From Methanobacteriota archaeon (GTDB lineage: Archaea; Methanobacteriota; Methanobacteria; Methanobacteriales; Methanobacteriaceae), in contig JAEYPF010000021.1 in assembly GCA_023411115.1 (NCBI GenBank), forward strand, positions 1-64,000: a stretch of DNA of 64,000 nucleotides, written 5' to 3'. The notes under the pieces were generated by a model, which ran no database searches, was not told where the DNA came from, and saw only the letters and a program-made list of their open reading frames with translations. The position numbers and the translations under genes were made by a program. Within the stretch, counting starts at the first letter, position 1, and every line of letters starts with the position of its first letter. This document shows positions 31,519 through 41,574 of the stretch, in pieces.

Positions 31519-33036
31519 TTATGAATATCCTTCTTTTTCCTTTGCACGTTCTACCTCTATTAAATATTCCTCATCTTCGTCATAATCTTCATTTTCCTTT
31601 GATATAATGGAAAATATAATAATTATAATACTCATGCCTATGCCCAGAATGAAAGCGCTCTGAAATCCGTTTAAAAGAATTCCAGTGGGAGCACTTAATT
31701 GAAACGCACCACTTGATGGTGCCCCTAATATTTTAGCTATTTCACTGCTTATGGTATAGTTAAATATTGCATTAAAAACCACCACTCCCATAACCAGACC
31801 TAGATATCTGGCAGTATTTAAAAGACTTGATACAGATCCTAGTTTTTCTTTAGGGCTATGGCTCATTACAAGTTTATTGTTTGCAGGGGTGAACATACCT
31901 TCTGAGATGGCTCGGATTCCAAGGGCAATGAAAATAAATAACAAACCCATGGTTTCGTTTAAAATGTATAGCAGGAAAACAGCTAATGTCAGTCCAAATC
32001 CTGCAGTAACCGTTGGCAGTCGAGATCCAATTCTATCAGATATATAACCCGATATTGGCCCAACCCCTATGACAATTAAAGAAGGTATAAGAATGATAAG
32101 GCCTGCAAAATCAGTTGAATATCCCATAATAAGTTCAAGGTAAAATGGTAGAAGGAAAATAGTCCCTGTAAGAACCAGAGACGCCATAAATCCCGCTATA
32201 ACGGATACAGTAATGTAAACATTCTTTAAAATAGAAATATCAAATAGAGGCTGTGAATGTCTTAATTCCCAGATGCAGAATAAAATTGCGAAGATTAAAG
32301 ACATTAGCAATGGTATAATTACAAATGGAAGTCCTCCAGTAAGATTTGGTTCTATGTTTAAAGGTGTAACAAATAGTGCAACGGTCAAATCTTTATTAAA
32401 AGGTATAATAAACATTGCAAGGGCTAAAAATATTAATACTGCTCCAATAATGTCAAATTTCACGTTTTGAACTCTTATTTCTTGTGAAGGCAGTACTTTA
32501 ATTGCAAAAATAGTTGCAAATATGCCTACAGGTACAACAATTAAAAAAATCCAGTTCCATCCTATAAATTCTGTTACATATCCTCCAACACCATATCCAG
32601 AAGCAAGCCCAAGGGTTGTTGTAAGTGAAATATAACCAAAAATTTTACCTCTTACATTATGCGGAAACGTGGTTGATATAATTGCAGGTACCATAGAAAG
32701 TAACATTGCAGAACCAATGCCCTGAATTACCCTGAAAATAATTAATTGAATAAAATCAAGGGAAATACCACAAAAATAAGATCCAACAGTAAATAATAAA
32801 ATTCCAATTACAAAAATTTTTTTATAACCTACAATATCACCAACACGTCCAAAAATGAGTAAAAGACTTACAAGAACCAGAAGATGAATGATAACTATTA
32901 AAGAAACTGCATTAGTGCTTATATCTAGAAACTGAGATATAGTAGGCAGTGATATGTTAACAATACCTGCACTAAATGACCATAGAAACATTCCAAGTGC
33001 TAAAGTGAAAATAATTAAATTCATTTTAGTTTTCAA
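31519..33036 (-). CDS. MFS drug-export-like transporter (DHA2, 14 helices)
   Basis: A 505-residue transporter with fourteen membrane helices. The loop 2-3 motif is GRVGDIVGYKKIF and helix 5 carries GLASGYGVGGYVTEFIGW, both usual for the DHA2 family of drug:proton antiporters. The tail is strongly acidic (KENEDYDEDEEYLIEVERAKEKE). The first codon is TTG at 33036 with AGGTG eight bases upstream; an ATG four codons in (33024) is the alternative. Substrate unknown. Confidence 0.85.
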   Translation of the reverse strand: MKTKMNLIIFTLALGMFLWSFSAGIVNISLPTISQFLDISTNAVSLIVIIHLLVLVSLLLIFGRVGDIVGYKKIFVIGILLFTVGSYFCGISLDFIQLIIFRVIQGIGSAMLLSMVPAIISTTFPHNVRGKIFGYISLTTTLGLASGYGVGGYVTEFIGWNWIFLIVVPVGIFATIFAIKVLPSQEIRVQNVKFDIIGAVLIFLALAMFIIPFNKDLTVALFVTPLNIEPNLTGGLPFVIIPLLMSLIFAILFCIWELRHSQPLFDISILKNVYITVSVIAGFMASLVLTGTIFLLPFYLELIMGYSTDFAGLIILIPSLIVIGVGPISGYISDRIGSRLPTVTAGFGLTLAVFLLYILNETMGLLFIFIALGIRAISEGMFTPANNKLVMSHSPKEKLGSVSSLLNTARYLGLVMGVVVFNAIFNYTISSEIAKILGAPSSGAFQLSAPTGILLNGFQSAFILGIGMSIIIIIFSIISKENEDYDEDEEYLIEVERAKEKEGYS

Positions 33037-33360
33037 AGTTTATACACCTGTTAATAGTACAATTTTAAGGAGTATAAACCTTATTAAGAGATAATAGATA
33101 AAATTTAATAATTTTTGGTTTTCAATTATTTTGATTAGAACAAAATTTATAAATTTTCTATACTTCGAAATTTAATAGTGTAAAAATATAAAAATTTTAA
33201 TTTTAACTTATCCAAAATAAGATAAAATAAGCAGCCACATATACACTGAACTATTCATAAATCCCTATTTTTAAAAATTTATATTTTTTATCATCCAATT
33301 TAAACAATTTTTTAAATTTTTCATGAAAAATATAAAAAGAACTTTCAATAAAGAGAAATT
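33037..33360. other. divergent AT-rich promoter spacer
   Basis: Between the MFS gene and the zinc-ribbon peptidase-like gene. Several TATA-like runs (for example aaatttataaattt and aatttatatttttt) are visible, but with such composition none can be assigned firmly. No coding frame or repeat. Confidence 0.3.
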
Positions 33361-34239
33361 GTGCAGGAATATTATTTATATTGCCAGAATTGTAATGGAT
33401 ACTACGAACTTAAAGAGAATGAGTACCCTGAAATGTTTGAGGTATGCAGCGTATGCGGTGGCGATTTAATATTAGTTAATGGTATCAATGAATATCCATA
33501 TGAACACGTTGACAAAAAAAGACCATTAGGTAGAATATCACTTATTTTATTTGCTTCATGTTTTGCAATTTTTTTAATATTAGTTCCAGGTAATATTTTC
33601 TCAAGCTTAGGTTTAGATAATTCCGCAGATTATGAGCATTCACTTTTAGGTCAAAATAGCTTTGGATATGTTACTAAGGATGTATACTCCTATTATGGTT
33701 CATCTGGCCCTAAGATAGCCATTATAACAGGGATGCATCCAAGGGAAATATCTGCTAAAACAGTTTTACCATCTGTTATAAAGTCATATGCCCTTACACA
33801 TGATGTTGAAATTGTAAATTATCAGATTAACGTTACTGATAGTCCTGAAGACTTTATAAAAGGCCGTAACAATGGTGAAAACCTTGCTGCCCAATATGTT
33901 GTTCCAGATATTGAAAAATCAGATTACAGTCTGGTGATAATAGCCCATAATCATAAAGTAAGCTATGGTGATGGGTATTATATCGCCACTCCATCCATGG
34001 ATGCAAAATCAGTGTTTATGGCAGGAAATATCAATTACAGTCTGCCAGATTTTAATTATTATCAGAGATCAGCCGATGAAAAACCTCAAAGCACCTCCAT
34101 TACAAAAGTTGACAATCCCATAGCAGCAGCAGGGATTCCTGTATTTGTTTATGAAATTCCTGAGTGGGCTGCAAATTCTGATGTTTTTGTTAACTCCAAC
34201 AGGCTAATAGATGCATGTTTTAATTTTTTAAATAAATAA
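33361..34239 (+). CDS. zinc-ribbon, membrane-anchored M14-like peptidase-related protein
   Basis: A 292-residue protein. Residues 1-45 form a zinc ribbon (CQNCNGYYEL and CSVCGGDL), followed by one membrane helix (about 58-76) and an outside domain. The latter has GMHPREISA, which resembles the HxxE zinc site of M14 carboxypeptidases and desuccinylases, and a later AHNHK that could supply the third ligand. It may be a cell-wall or peptide hydrolase with its ribbon inside the cell. The ribbon is like that of the NERD protein at 51285. The start is GTG at 33361 behind AGAGAAA; first ATG is further in and would break the ribbon. Confidence 0.7.
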   Translation: MQEYYLYCQNCNGYYELKENEYPEMFEVCSVCGGDLILVNGINEYPYEHVDKKRPLGRISLILFASCFAIFLILVPGNIFSSLGLDNSADYEHSLLGQNSFGYVTKDVYSYYGSSGPKIAIITGMHPREISAKTVLPSVIKSYALTHDVEIVNYQINVTDSPEDFIKGRNNGENLAAQYVVPDIEKSDYSLVIIAHNHKVSYGDGYYIATPSMDAKSVFMAGNINYSLPDFNYYQRSADEKPQSTSITKVDNPIAAAGIPVFVYEIPEWAANSDVFVNSNRLIDACFNFLNK

Positions 34240-34426
34240 TTCTCTTTTAAGGTAATTATATGTTTAAAATTATAATTTGCACCATCGAAAGTAATAAATA
34301 ATATATTATGAATAATAAAATAACATGAATAGTACCAATATAAAATAGATATTTTACGCTTAATATTAATTTAATTAATTAATATTAACTTAAATTAAAA
34401 ATTAGAATAATATTGGAGGTAAATTC

Positions 34427-34678
34427 ATGGAAACTGTAAAAATGTATACTTTAAGCACATGTCCATGGTGTAAAAAGACAAAAAAATTTTTTAAAGATCA
34501 TGATGTGCCCTTTGAATATACTGATTTTGATTTAGCAGGCGATGAAGAACGCGAAAAAATATTAAAAGAAATGCAAGAGTACGGTGCCAATGGATTTCCC
34601 TTTGTAAAAATTGGAAATAAAGTAGTTGTAGGGTATAAACCAAATGACTATTCCTATTTAATTGGATTAGATGAATGA
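34427..34678 (+). CDS. glutaredoxin-like protein
   Basis: An 83-residue thioredoxin-fold protein with CPWC at residues 12-15, a cis-Pro loop (GFPFVKIGN) and the final GYKPNDY. Close to the NrdH/glutaredoxin-like redoxins of methanogens, which take electrons from a thioredoxin-reductase-type partner rather than glutathione. It should reduce disulfides in target enzymes. GGAGG site before the ATG. Single gene. Confidence 0.88.
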   Translation: METVKMYTLSTCPWCKKTKKFFKDHDVPFEYTDFDLAGDEEREKILKEMQEYGANGFPFVKIGNKVVVGYKPNDYSYLIGLDE

Positions 34679-34742
34679 TATAATCATCCATTCGTTCCTC
34701 GCATATAATTTTAAACTCTTACTTTTGAGATTTTTAAGACAG

Positions 34743-35027
34743 TTATAATCCCTTTTCCTGCCTTATTATTTTGCCCTTGTCAATCATTTTTTCTAAATAA
34801 TCAGATACAAAGTTAAATAATGTCCCTTCCCTGTCATTTTCAGCTAAAAAAATGACGATATTGGCCATTTCCTTAGTAAATTGAAAAACACTGCTTAATT
34901 CACCAGATTTTTCGAGTTCAATTATGTATCTATCTACAATTGATTCAATTTCTTTAAATTTTTTTAATTCTTTTGATGATACTTCTAGATGATTCTTATT
35001 AATTTCAGGGGGATCTAAATTGTCCAT
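34743..35027 (-). CDS. hypothetical helical protein
   Basis: A 94-residue, charged and probably all-helical protein (SSKELKKFKEIESIVDRYI, FQFTKEMANIVIFLAEND, FVSDYLEKMIDKGKII). No domain recognised and no conserved Cys or His. Convergent with the glutaredoxin gene. The AGAGG-like site before the ATG supports translation. Confidence 0.55.
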   Translation of the reverse strand: MDNLDPPEINKNHLEVSSKELKKFKEIESIVDRYIIELEKSGELSSVFQFTKEMANIVIFLAENDREGTLFNFVSDYLEKMIDKGKIIRQEKGL

Positions 35028-35263
35028 ATTAATACCTCTAAATAAACTTCATTTTTAGTCCATAAATATTCTGTTATCCATATCATAAATTTATAAAATG
35101 ATTATAACATTAATAAATTGTGTTAATAAAGTATATCAATACTGAAATATAAACAGTGAACTGAGGAGAACATAACATAATATGTATCAGAATTTATGGT
35201 AAGATGTTCTAATTCATTAATTTATAAATTTGCAAGCTAAAGTGATGTATGCTGAGGGATTTT

Positions 35264-35689
35264 ATGTTAGGTGAATATATAGAAATTTTACTGGTTGAAG
35301 ATAATCCAGCAGATGTGCGCTTAATAAAGGAAATATTCAAAGACTTTACAGTATTAAATGAAATGCATGTTGTAAGCGATGGTATAGCTGCTATGGACTT
35401 TTTATATAAAAAAGGACCATATAAAAATGCTCCAAGACCCGATTTAGTGTTACTCGATCTTAACCTACCCCGTAAAGATGGTCGTGAAGTGCTTGTAGAA
35501 ATAAAGAATGATAAACATTTGAAATCCATTCCAGTTATAATTCTAACCACTTCCAGTGCTCCAGAAGATATTTCTGAAACATATAATTATGCTAATTGTT
35601 TTATAACCAAGCCCGCAAATCTTGATCACTTTATTAAAGTTTTAAAAAGTCTTGAAGATTTCTGGCTTAATATGATAAGATATCCATAA
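35264..35689 (+). CDS. stand-alone response regulator (Rcp1-like)
   Basis: A 141-residue receiver domain with no output domain. The acidic pocket is VEDNPADVR, the phospho-acceptor Asp lies in LVLLDLNLPRKDG, and the conserved Lys in FITKPANLDHF. The insertion of KKGPYKNAPRPD before the Asp strand is typical of Rcp1-like regulators that pair with PAS or phytochrome kinases by phosphotransfer. No kinase gene is adjacent; one of the kinases in this window is a possible partner. Start at 35264 preferred over 35249 because GAGG lies six bases upstream. Confidence 0.87.
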   Translation: MLGEYIEILLVEDNPADVRLIKEIFKDFTVLNEMHVVSDGIAAMDFLYKKGPYKNAPRPDLVLLDLNLPRKDGREVLVEIKNDKHLKSIPVIILTTSSAPEDISETYNYANCFITKPANLDHFIKVLKSLEDFWLNMIRYP

Positions 35690-35765
35690 ATAGCATGACT
35701 TTAAAATAAAAACTAGAACTAAGTTTATTCTACAGATGAAAATTATGTTTTATTAAAGTGATTAG

Positions 35766-36596
35766 ATGAAAAATAAATTTAAACTTGCATTATGCCAGAT
35801 GAAAGTCATTGATAATAAAGACTTTAATATAAATAAAGCTTTAGAAATGATCAAAATTTCAGCTAAAAATAAAAGTGATCTGGTAATTTTACCTGAAATG
35901 TTCAACTCTCCTTATGATAATCAGAAATTTAAGGAATATGCAGAAGATAGAATTAACAGTAAAACCCTGAAGGCAATATCAAAGGCTGCAGAAGAATTCA
36001 ATATTTACATAGTTGCAGGATCGATACCTGAATTGGATAATGATAAGTTGTATAACTCCAGTTTTGTATTTAATGGAGATGGGGAAATCATAGGGTCTCA
36101 CAGGAAAATGCATCTTTTTGACATTGATATTCCTGGAAAAATTACATTTAAAGAATCAGAAACACTGAGTGCAGGTAATCAAATAATTGTAATTGATAGT
36201 GACCTCTGTAAAATTGGAGTAGCTATATGTTATGATATAAGATTTCCTGAACTTTTAAGGCTCATGGCATTAAAAGGCGCTGAATTAATCGTGGTTCCTG
36301 GTGCATTTAATATGACCACCGGTCCAGCTCACTGGGAAATCTTAATTCGAGCAAGGGCAGTTGATAATCAGCTGTATATCGCTGCTGCATCACCTGCAAA
36401 AAATGAAGAGCTTTCATACGTTGCATATGGCAATTCAATGGTCGTCGATCCCTGGGGTAAAACTTTAGCCAGAGCGGGTTCAAATGAAGAAATAATTTAT
36501 GCTGATATAGATTTATCAAGAATTAAGGAATTACGTGAAGAATTACCTTTATTGAAGAATAGACGTGAAGATGTCTATTCTACAGTAGAAAAATAA
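35766..36596 (+). CDS. Nit2-like carbon-nitrogen hydrolase (omega-amidase type)
   Basis: A 276-residue nitrilase-superfamily amidase. Catalytic Glu44 in ILPEMFN, Lys in HRKMHLFD, and Cys in ICYDIRFPE. The last sequence is typical of Nit2/omega-amidase, which removes ammonia from alpha-ketoglutaramate and alpha-ketosuccinamate, and related metabolite-repair enzymes. Length and motif order are normal. The C-terminus (LKNRREDVY) is also standard. Single gene, about 77 bases after the response regulator. Confidence 0.9.
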   Translation: MKNKFKLALCQMKVIDNKDFNINKALEMIKISAKNKSDLVILPEMFNSPYDNQKFKEYAEDRINSKTLKAISKAAEEFNIYIVAGSIPELDNDKLYNSSFVFNGDGEIIGSHRKMHLFDIDIPGKITFKESETLSAGNQIIVIDSDLCKIGVAICYDIRFPELLRLMALKGAELIVVPGAFNMTTGPAHWEILIRARAVDNQLYIAAASPAKNEELSYVAYGNSMVVDPWGKTLARAGSNEEIIYADIDLSRIKELREELPLLKNRREDVYSTVEK

Positions 36597-36672
36597 ATGT
36601 AGTATATGACATATTTTAGTTAATAAGACCATTACTTATTTTTTAAGGCGGTTTTAAAAATTAAAAGATTAG

Positions 36673-37125
36673 TTATCTTTTAACAAACTTCAAAGAAGCT
36701 GAATTCATACAGTACCTTTGCCCAGTTGGTGGAGGACCATCATCAAACACATGACCCAGATGAGCATCACAAAGGGCACACAGGGCCTCAGTTCTAATCA
36801 TATAATGGCTTTTATCTACCTCTGTCTTGACATTTTCCTCTGCAATAGGCTCCCAGAAGCTTGGCCAGCCAGTTCCTGATTCAAATTTTGTCTTGGAATC
36901 AAATAAATCGATATCACAGCAGACACATTTATAAATTCCATTTTCATGGCAGTCATGATATTTTCCAGTAAATGCCATTTCAGTCCCCTGTTTTCTTGCT
37001 ACATCAAATTGCTGGGGAGTAAGTATTTCTTTCCATTCCTCATCTGTTTTTTCAACTTTTTCCATCAGTTCAACCTTTCCAGTTTCAGACGAATAAATTG
37101 GGATTTTTTCAGGATCAGTTTTCAT
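36673..37125 (-). CDS. msrB: peptide-methionine (R)-S-oxide reductase MsrB
   Basis: A 150-residue MsrB. Zinc is held by CVCC and CALC pairs. [11 protein letters not shown] lines the substrate pocket and the catalytic Cys139 is in RYCMNSASL. The protein repairs methionine-R-sulfoxide after oxidative damage. Length is standard. Together with fprA and glutaredoxin it adds to an oxidative-stress theme in the window, although these genes are not in one operon. Confidence 0.94.
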   Translation of the reverse strand: MKTDPEKIPIYSSETGKVELMEKVEKTDEEWKEILTPQQFDVARKQGTEMAFTGKYHDCHENGIYKCVCCDIDLFDSKTKFESGTGWPSFWEPIAEENVKTEVDKSHYMIRTEALCALCDAHLGHVFDDGPPPTGQRYCMNSASLKFVKR

Positions 37126-37197
37126 ATCTTTTAATATGTATGTTTTTATCTAAATAATTTATTATTCAGCCTTTTAATTCATTTAAATGAAAAATTA

Positions 37198-37986
37198 ATG
37201 TTAAAAGTTATATACCAGAAATTATTATATTCATATTCAATGAAAAACATCCCTGTTTTATACTGCAAACTTAAAAAGTATGAAAGAACGTCTAAAACAA
37301 AATCAGAAGACGGTAGTAAATTAATTACACGAAGATATATGATACCTGTTAAAAAAGAACAGGTAGAAGGCAGTAATTTCGAAGATATTGAAGATATTGT
37401 AATCTTAAGTAGAACTGACTTTGATCATAAATTGCAGGAATTACAGAATACTAATTTTAGTGCTAATGAGCTAAAACAGTCCTTAAGCAGTAAAGATCAG
37501 GAAATTATCAATTTAGAAATACTCTTAAACGATAAAACTCAGGAAGTTGTCCAGGTCAAGGAGCTTTTAAAAGAGAAGGATCAAAAAATAGGAGATCTTA
37601 AAGATCTACATGAAATTCAGGTTGGGGAACTCCAATTAAAGCTTAATAAAGTAGATGCTGAATATCAAGCCGAAATTAAAGCTTTCAATGTTAAAATGAA
37701 TGAATTTAAAGATCTTATAGATCAACATGAACATCTAAAAGCCCATAATAAAGAACTTGAAAGAGAACTTAAGCGATTAAGTGATTTACGTACGTTAGAA
37801 CAAGAATCTTTCCGTATTCGGCTCAATGAGATGGAATTAACCCAGGACGAATATGATAAATTGAAGAAAAGCCATGAACTACTCTGGAACGTAGTTCAGG
37901 AAAAAGATAAAGTTATAAGGGAAATGGAAAAAAAAGGCGTTGTTGGCAACATTCTTAAAAAAATAAGAAAAAAAGAAGGAACCTAA
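37198..37986 (+). CDS. long coiled-coil protein with basic end
   Basis: A 262-residue protein. Residues about 15-55 form a small beta-rich head (NIPVLYCKLKKYERTS, ITRRYMIPVKK). Residues about 70-240 are almost one continuous coiled coil (for example QSLSSKDQEIINLEILLND, LKAHNKELERELKRLSDL). The end is basic (GNILKKIRKKEGT) and could bind membrane or nucleic acid. An ATG at 37240 (MKNIPVLY) is an alternative start. No specific family recognised; a structural or tethering role is likely. Confidence 0.65.
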   Translation: MLKVIYQKLLYSYSMKNIPVLYCKLKKYERTSKTKSEDGSKLITRRYMIPVKKEQVEGSNFEDIEDIVILSRTDFDHKLQELQNTNFSANELKQSLSSKDQEIINLEILLNDKTQEVVQVKELLKEKDQKIGDLKDLHEIQVGELQLKLNKVDAEYQAEIKAFNVKMNEFKDLIDQHEHLKAHNKELERELKRLSDLRTLEQESFRIRLNEMELTQDEYDKLKKSHELLWNVVQEKDKVIREMEKKGVVGNILKKIRKKEGT

Positions 37987-38035
37987 TTTTAAAATTCAAT
38001 ATTATTTTCTACCGATGAATTTATTTTGGCAATAT

Positions 38036-38593
38036 TTATTTACCTATTTTCTTTAAAGCTTTATTTGCAACCTTTTTAAGATCTTTATCTCCAGTAGCAG
38101 CCCTTCTTGCTTTTTTGATAGGATCTATAGCTCTTTCATCACCTATATCACCAAGGGCTTTAAGTGTCGCTACTTTAACGCCCCAATCTTCATCAGTTAA
38201 TGATTCTGTAAGGGGTTCAACAGCTTTTTTATCACCTATTTCTCCTAAGGCTTTTGCTGCAAATTTCCGTACTGCAAAATCTTCATCATTTAAAACTTCG
38301 ATTAAAGTATCAACTACACTGGTATCGCCAATGTCTTTAAGGGCTAATGTAACATATTTTTTGATATTTCCTTCTTTATCATTTTTTAAAGCCTTTATCA
38401 AAGGATCTATTGCCGGTTTACCTATTTCTCCAAGTGATTTAGCTGCCTGAAACCTGACTTGCGGATTTTCATCGCTGAATGCTTCAATAAGAGGTTCAAT
38501 TCCTTCAGTGTTTCCAGTTTTGCCAATCTCTTCAGCGGCTTCCTTTCTAACTTCCACATCTCCATCTTTCAAATTTTTTATTAAATCATTCAT
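38036..38593 (-). CDS. HEAT-repeat protein (PBS-lyase type)
   Basis: A 185-residue protein made of about five HEAT-like repeats. The recurring unit is of the form [20 protein letters not shown] and [15 protein letters not shown]. These repeats form a curved scaffold for protein contacts; in methanogens such small proteins often sit beside enzymes they may stabilise. It lies 94 bases downstream of the CrtC/AttH-like gene on the same strand and may be read with it. Own ribosome site (GGAGATA) before the ATG. Confidence 0.88.
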   Translation of the reverse strand: MNDLIKNLKDGDVEVRKEAAEEIGKTGNTEGIEPLIEAFSDENPQVRFQAAKSLGEIGKPAIDPLIKALKNDKEGNIKKYVTLALKDIGDTSVVDTLIEVLNDEDFAVRKFAAKALGEIGDKKAVEPLTESLTDEDWGVKVATLKALGDIGDERAIDPIKKARRAATGDKDLKKVANKALKKIGK

Positions 38594-38687
38594 TTAATTA
38601 TCTCCATTTAAGATTAAATTCATAAATCTCTTATTTCTGGTTAATGATTATGGTTATTTTTAATCTATGATTTTTAAAGTTTATCCT

Positions 38688-40361
38688 TTAACCAACCATA
38701 CTCTTTGGTAAGCCCTGTTCAATACATTTTTTTAATGCTTTTTCAAGTTTTTTTCTATTAGCTGGCATTAATAGATATAAAAAGCTTCTTATTTTAAGTC
38801 CCAATGATGGAAACGGCTTTTTAACAAGCTCTATCATGTCAGGAGTTACAGGAAGCCCTGCCAGTTCAAGCATGTTTTTAACAACGTTGGCATAGTAAAC
38901 TGACTCAGCAAAACCTTTACCAATTATATTTCCAGTTTTATCTTTTATATAAACAGCTCCTTCAGAGTACTGTGCCCCACTTGCATTAAACCCTGATTGG
39001 CCTCCCTGAACTATGGGAACCATGGTAAAATTTCTGATATCTTCAGGAACGTTTTCATCAAAGCTAAATTCCCATTTATTAGGATACCATGTATTTGTAA
39101 TTTTATACATATTTGGATCCGATGATCTTTCGCTTTTAATCCATTCAGGTATCTTTAATGTGCCAGTTATGTCTCTAACTGTGTTGTCTTTTTCAATTAA
39201 CTGGCCTTTAACCTTTACAGTCATAGTTTCAGGAGGTTCATTACCTGTTTGTTCATAGAATTCTATATTTTCATCAGTATGAGGTGCGTACATGGTTAAT
39301 TCCCTCATGCCATCAAACTGAGCCATGAACCAGTCCCAGCCTCTTGAGTGTGACACAGCCATATTATTTGCTGCCCTTAAAGTCTCACACCTTGGATTTC
39401 CAAGGGGTTCTAATCCATTACCCCACTGGTGGTCAAACCAGAATTTACCCTCAACCAGCCTTATTTCTTCACCATTTATTTTTAAAATACTTTTGGTAGG
39501 ATCCAGGCTTAAATTAGTGGCAGAATAATACAGTGTTCCCATATCACAGCAGCAGGGTAGACAACCATTTTTCCCCTGTAGAAGAAAATCTTTATTTGAA
39601 CTAAGGGTTAGATCAACTTCCAGTTCAACAGGGGAATGCTCTAAATTAACTCCCCAACCTCTTAAACGCAGCGGAAACATACTATCATCTTTAAGAGATT
39701 GAATACTATTTTTTCCAATGGAATAATTGAATGGTAAATTACTTACATTCGCAAGACCTGTTGTACCTGCAACTGCAAGTGGTTTGGATTGGTAATGTAT
39801 ATTTCCAGCTTCACCTACAGCTAACTGGAATTCAAATATTTGATTTTCAAGATCTGAAATTCCAAAACGTTTTGCAACAGGTGGTGGCAGCAATGTATAT
39901 CTATAAAAAAGGAATAAAATTCCATATTCCTTCCCATTTTCACCTTTACAGTTCCCAACAAAGAAATGCCACCCTACTTGATATCCAAATTGGGGAATGT
40001 GAGTTTCTGGAAATTTTAAATTAGCCTTATCTGGAATCTTTTGATATCCCTTAACACTATCTAAACCCAATAAATGAGTCATTGCATAGGCTTGAAGCGC
40101 CGATAGAGAATCAGAATGTTCAATAAATTTTTGGTAACGTTTTTTGTAGCTTGGGGTAAATGAATCAGGATTATCAATTAATTCCTGTAATCTATATTTC
40201 ATCCGCCTGCCAAAACTTTCAGAAGAATTCTCCTGGCTTTTTAAACTATCTAAAACATTTACACTGATTTGGGCATCTTCAAAGTTACGTGCCCACAATA
40301 CCCTTGCAATGTTGTCCTTTGTTATTTCATCTAATTCATTTAATGTATTCTTACCTTTCAT
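38688..40361 (-). CDS. CrtC/AttH-like lipocalin-domain protein
   Basis: A 557-residue protein without signal peptide. The core (about 105-470) matches the hydroxyneurosporene synthase/AttH group: GTLYYSATNLSLDP, GKFWFDHQWGN, SRGWDWFMAQFDGMRELTMY. In carotenoid makers CrtC adds water to a double bond, and AttH-like proteins are otherwise uncharacterised. There is no carotenoid gene here, so an isoprenoid or lipid substrate is a guess. It is longer than usual CrtC proteins, with an extra N-terminal helical region (1-100) and a basic C-terminal part (about 500-557). The pair CLPCCCDMG is notable. Confidence 0.75.
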   Translation of the reverse strand: MKGKNTLNELDEITKDNIARVLWARNFEDAQISVNVLDSLKSQENSSESFGRRMKYRLQELIDNPDSFTPSYKKRYQKFIEHSDSLSALQAYAMTHLLGLDSVKGYQKIPDKANLKFPETHIPQFGYQVGWHFFVGNCKGENGKEYGILFLFYRYTLLPPPVAKRFGISDLENQIFEFQLAVGEAGNIHYQSKPLAVAGTTGLANVSNLPFNYSIGKNSIQSLKDDSMFPLRLRGWGVNLEHSPVELEVDLTLSSNKDFLLQGKNGCLPCCCDMGTLYYSATNLSLDPTKSILKINGEEIRLVEGKFWFDHQWGNGLEPLGNPRCETLRAANNMAVSHSRGWDWFMAQFDGMRELTMYAPHTDENIEFYEQTGNEPPETMTVKVKGQLIEKDNTVRDITGTLKIPEWIKSERSSDPNMYKITNTWYPNKWEFSFDENVPEDIRNFTMVPIVQGGQSGFNASGAQYSEGAVYIKDKTGNIIGKGFAESVYYANVVKNMLELAGLPVTPDMIELVKKPFPSLGLKIRSFLYLLMPANRKKLEKALKKCIEQGLPKSMVG

Positions 40362-40834
40362 TTTACCCCTTCTTTCAATAATTATTTCTGCCAGTATATG
40401 TTAACTGTACTTAATTTAAGATTAGATTAATGAAAAATATACCATTATAACTCTTTTTAAATAATTAGAATAAATTGTAAATTATTTTAGCTTTTGTGAA
40501 ATTATTACTTCTTTATTTATATATTATCTCCATATTTAACTTTTTTATTTGTTTTATCTTATTTTAAGTATCCTTCAAATCATATAAAACTTTATCGATC
40601 TAAAATAATAGAAAAAACAATTTTTAAAGAAGATTACAGTATCATATCATACATAGTAAAGTATATTTAGTATATATTACAACTTAATCTTACCAAAAGT
40701 TTTTTTAATATTTTAGAAAATTTTATATATAAAATTTTATAACACCCAAAAATCAAGCATGAAAAAAATCAAAGGGTTTTTTGAGGATTTTGTAACGAAG
40801 TGAAACTACTAAAAATTTTCAACATAGATCTATT
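40362..40834. other. 473-base divergent spacer, very AT-rich
   Basis: Between the CrtC-like gene and the phosphoesterase gene. TATAAAATTTTATA, a perfect 14-base palindrome at 40728-40741, includes a possible TATA box for the phosphoesterase-Lhr operon and would leave a leader of about 70 bases. That leader holds a poor hairpin (AAAAAA and TTTTTT arms near 40766-40785). No coding frame is convincing. Confidence 0.4.
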
Positions 40835-41563
40835 ATGAAAAACACTGAAATTTACGACACAGAAATTATAGACTCAGCATTACTTATCAAAGATTATCTG
40901 GTCATATCAGACCTTCACCTTGGTTATGAATATGCTTTAAATAAAACAGGATTCATGATTCCGCGTTTCCAATATAAAAAGATTATTTCGAGACTTAAAG
41001 AGATTTTAGAGGTTTCAAATGCCAGTAAAATTATTGTGAATGGTGATTTGAAGCATGAAATTGGTAAAATTAGTAAACAGGAATGGAATGAAGTTATGGA
41101 CTTTATTGAGTTCCTAAAAAAATATTTTAATGAGATTATTTTGATTAAAGGGAATCATGATAATTTTACAGGGTTTATAGCTGAAAAAAGCGGATTAGAA
41201 GTATATGAAAATTACTCTGTAGAAAACTACATCGTAATGCATGGGGACAAAATACCCCCTAATTTTAAGGAATTTAAAGAAGATACCGTTATAATTGGCC
41301 ATGAACACCCCAGTATTGGGCTTCGAAGTGGAGAAAGAGTTGAAAAGGTTAAATGCTTCTTAAAGGGTAAAGTAAAAGATAAAAAATTTATAGTAATGCC
41401 TTCTTTTAACTTTATAAGTGAAGGTTCAGATTGCCTACAGGAAAAAACAATTTCACCCTTTTTAAATGGAATTTCTTTGGGTGAATTTGAAGTATTTGCT
41501 GTTGAAAACTTTGAAGTCATGAATTTTGGAAAAATAGAGAATTTACTTAATATGAAAAAATAA
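40835..41563 (+). CDS. Lhr-associated metallophosphoesterase
   Basis: A 242-residue calcineurin-like phosphoesterase. Metal-binding motifs: [10 protein letters not shown] (Asp26, His28), [16 protein letters not shown] and IGHEHPSIG. The family includes PdeM-like proteins found in bacteria beside an Lhr helicase and a DNA ligase. Here too the next gene, 11 bases on, encodes an Lhr-core helicase, so a role in DNA repair or nucleic-acid end processing is likely. The start lacks a clear SD. Confidence 0.88.
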   Translation: MKNTEIYDTEIIDSALLIKDYLVISDLHLGYEYALNKTGFMIPRFQYKKIISRLKEILEVSNASKIIVNGDLKHEIGKISKQEWNEVMDFIEFLKKYFNEIILIKGNHDNFTGFIAEKSGLEVYENYSVENYIVMHGDKIPPNFKEFKEDTVIIGHEHPSIGLRSGERVEKVKCFLKGKVKDKKFIVMPSFNFISEGSDCLQEKTISPFLNGISLGEFEVFAVENFEVMNFGKIENLLNMKK

Positions 41564-41574
41564 TTAGGATTAAA

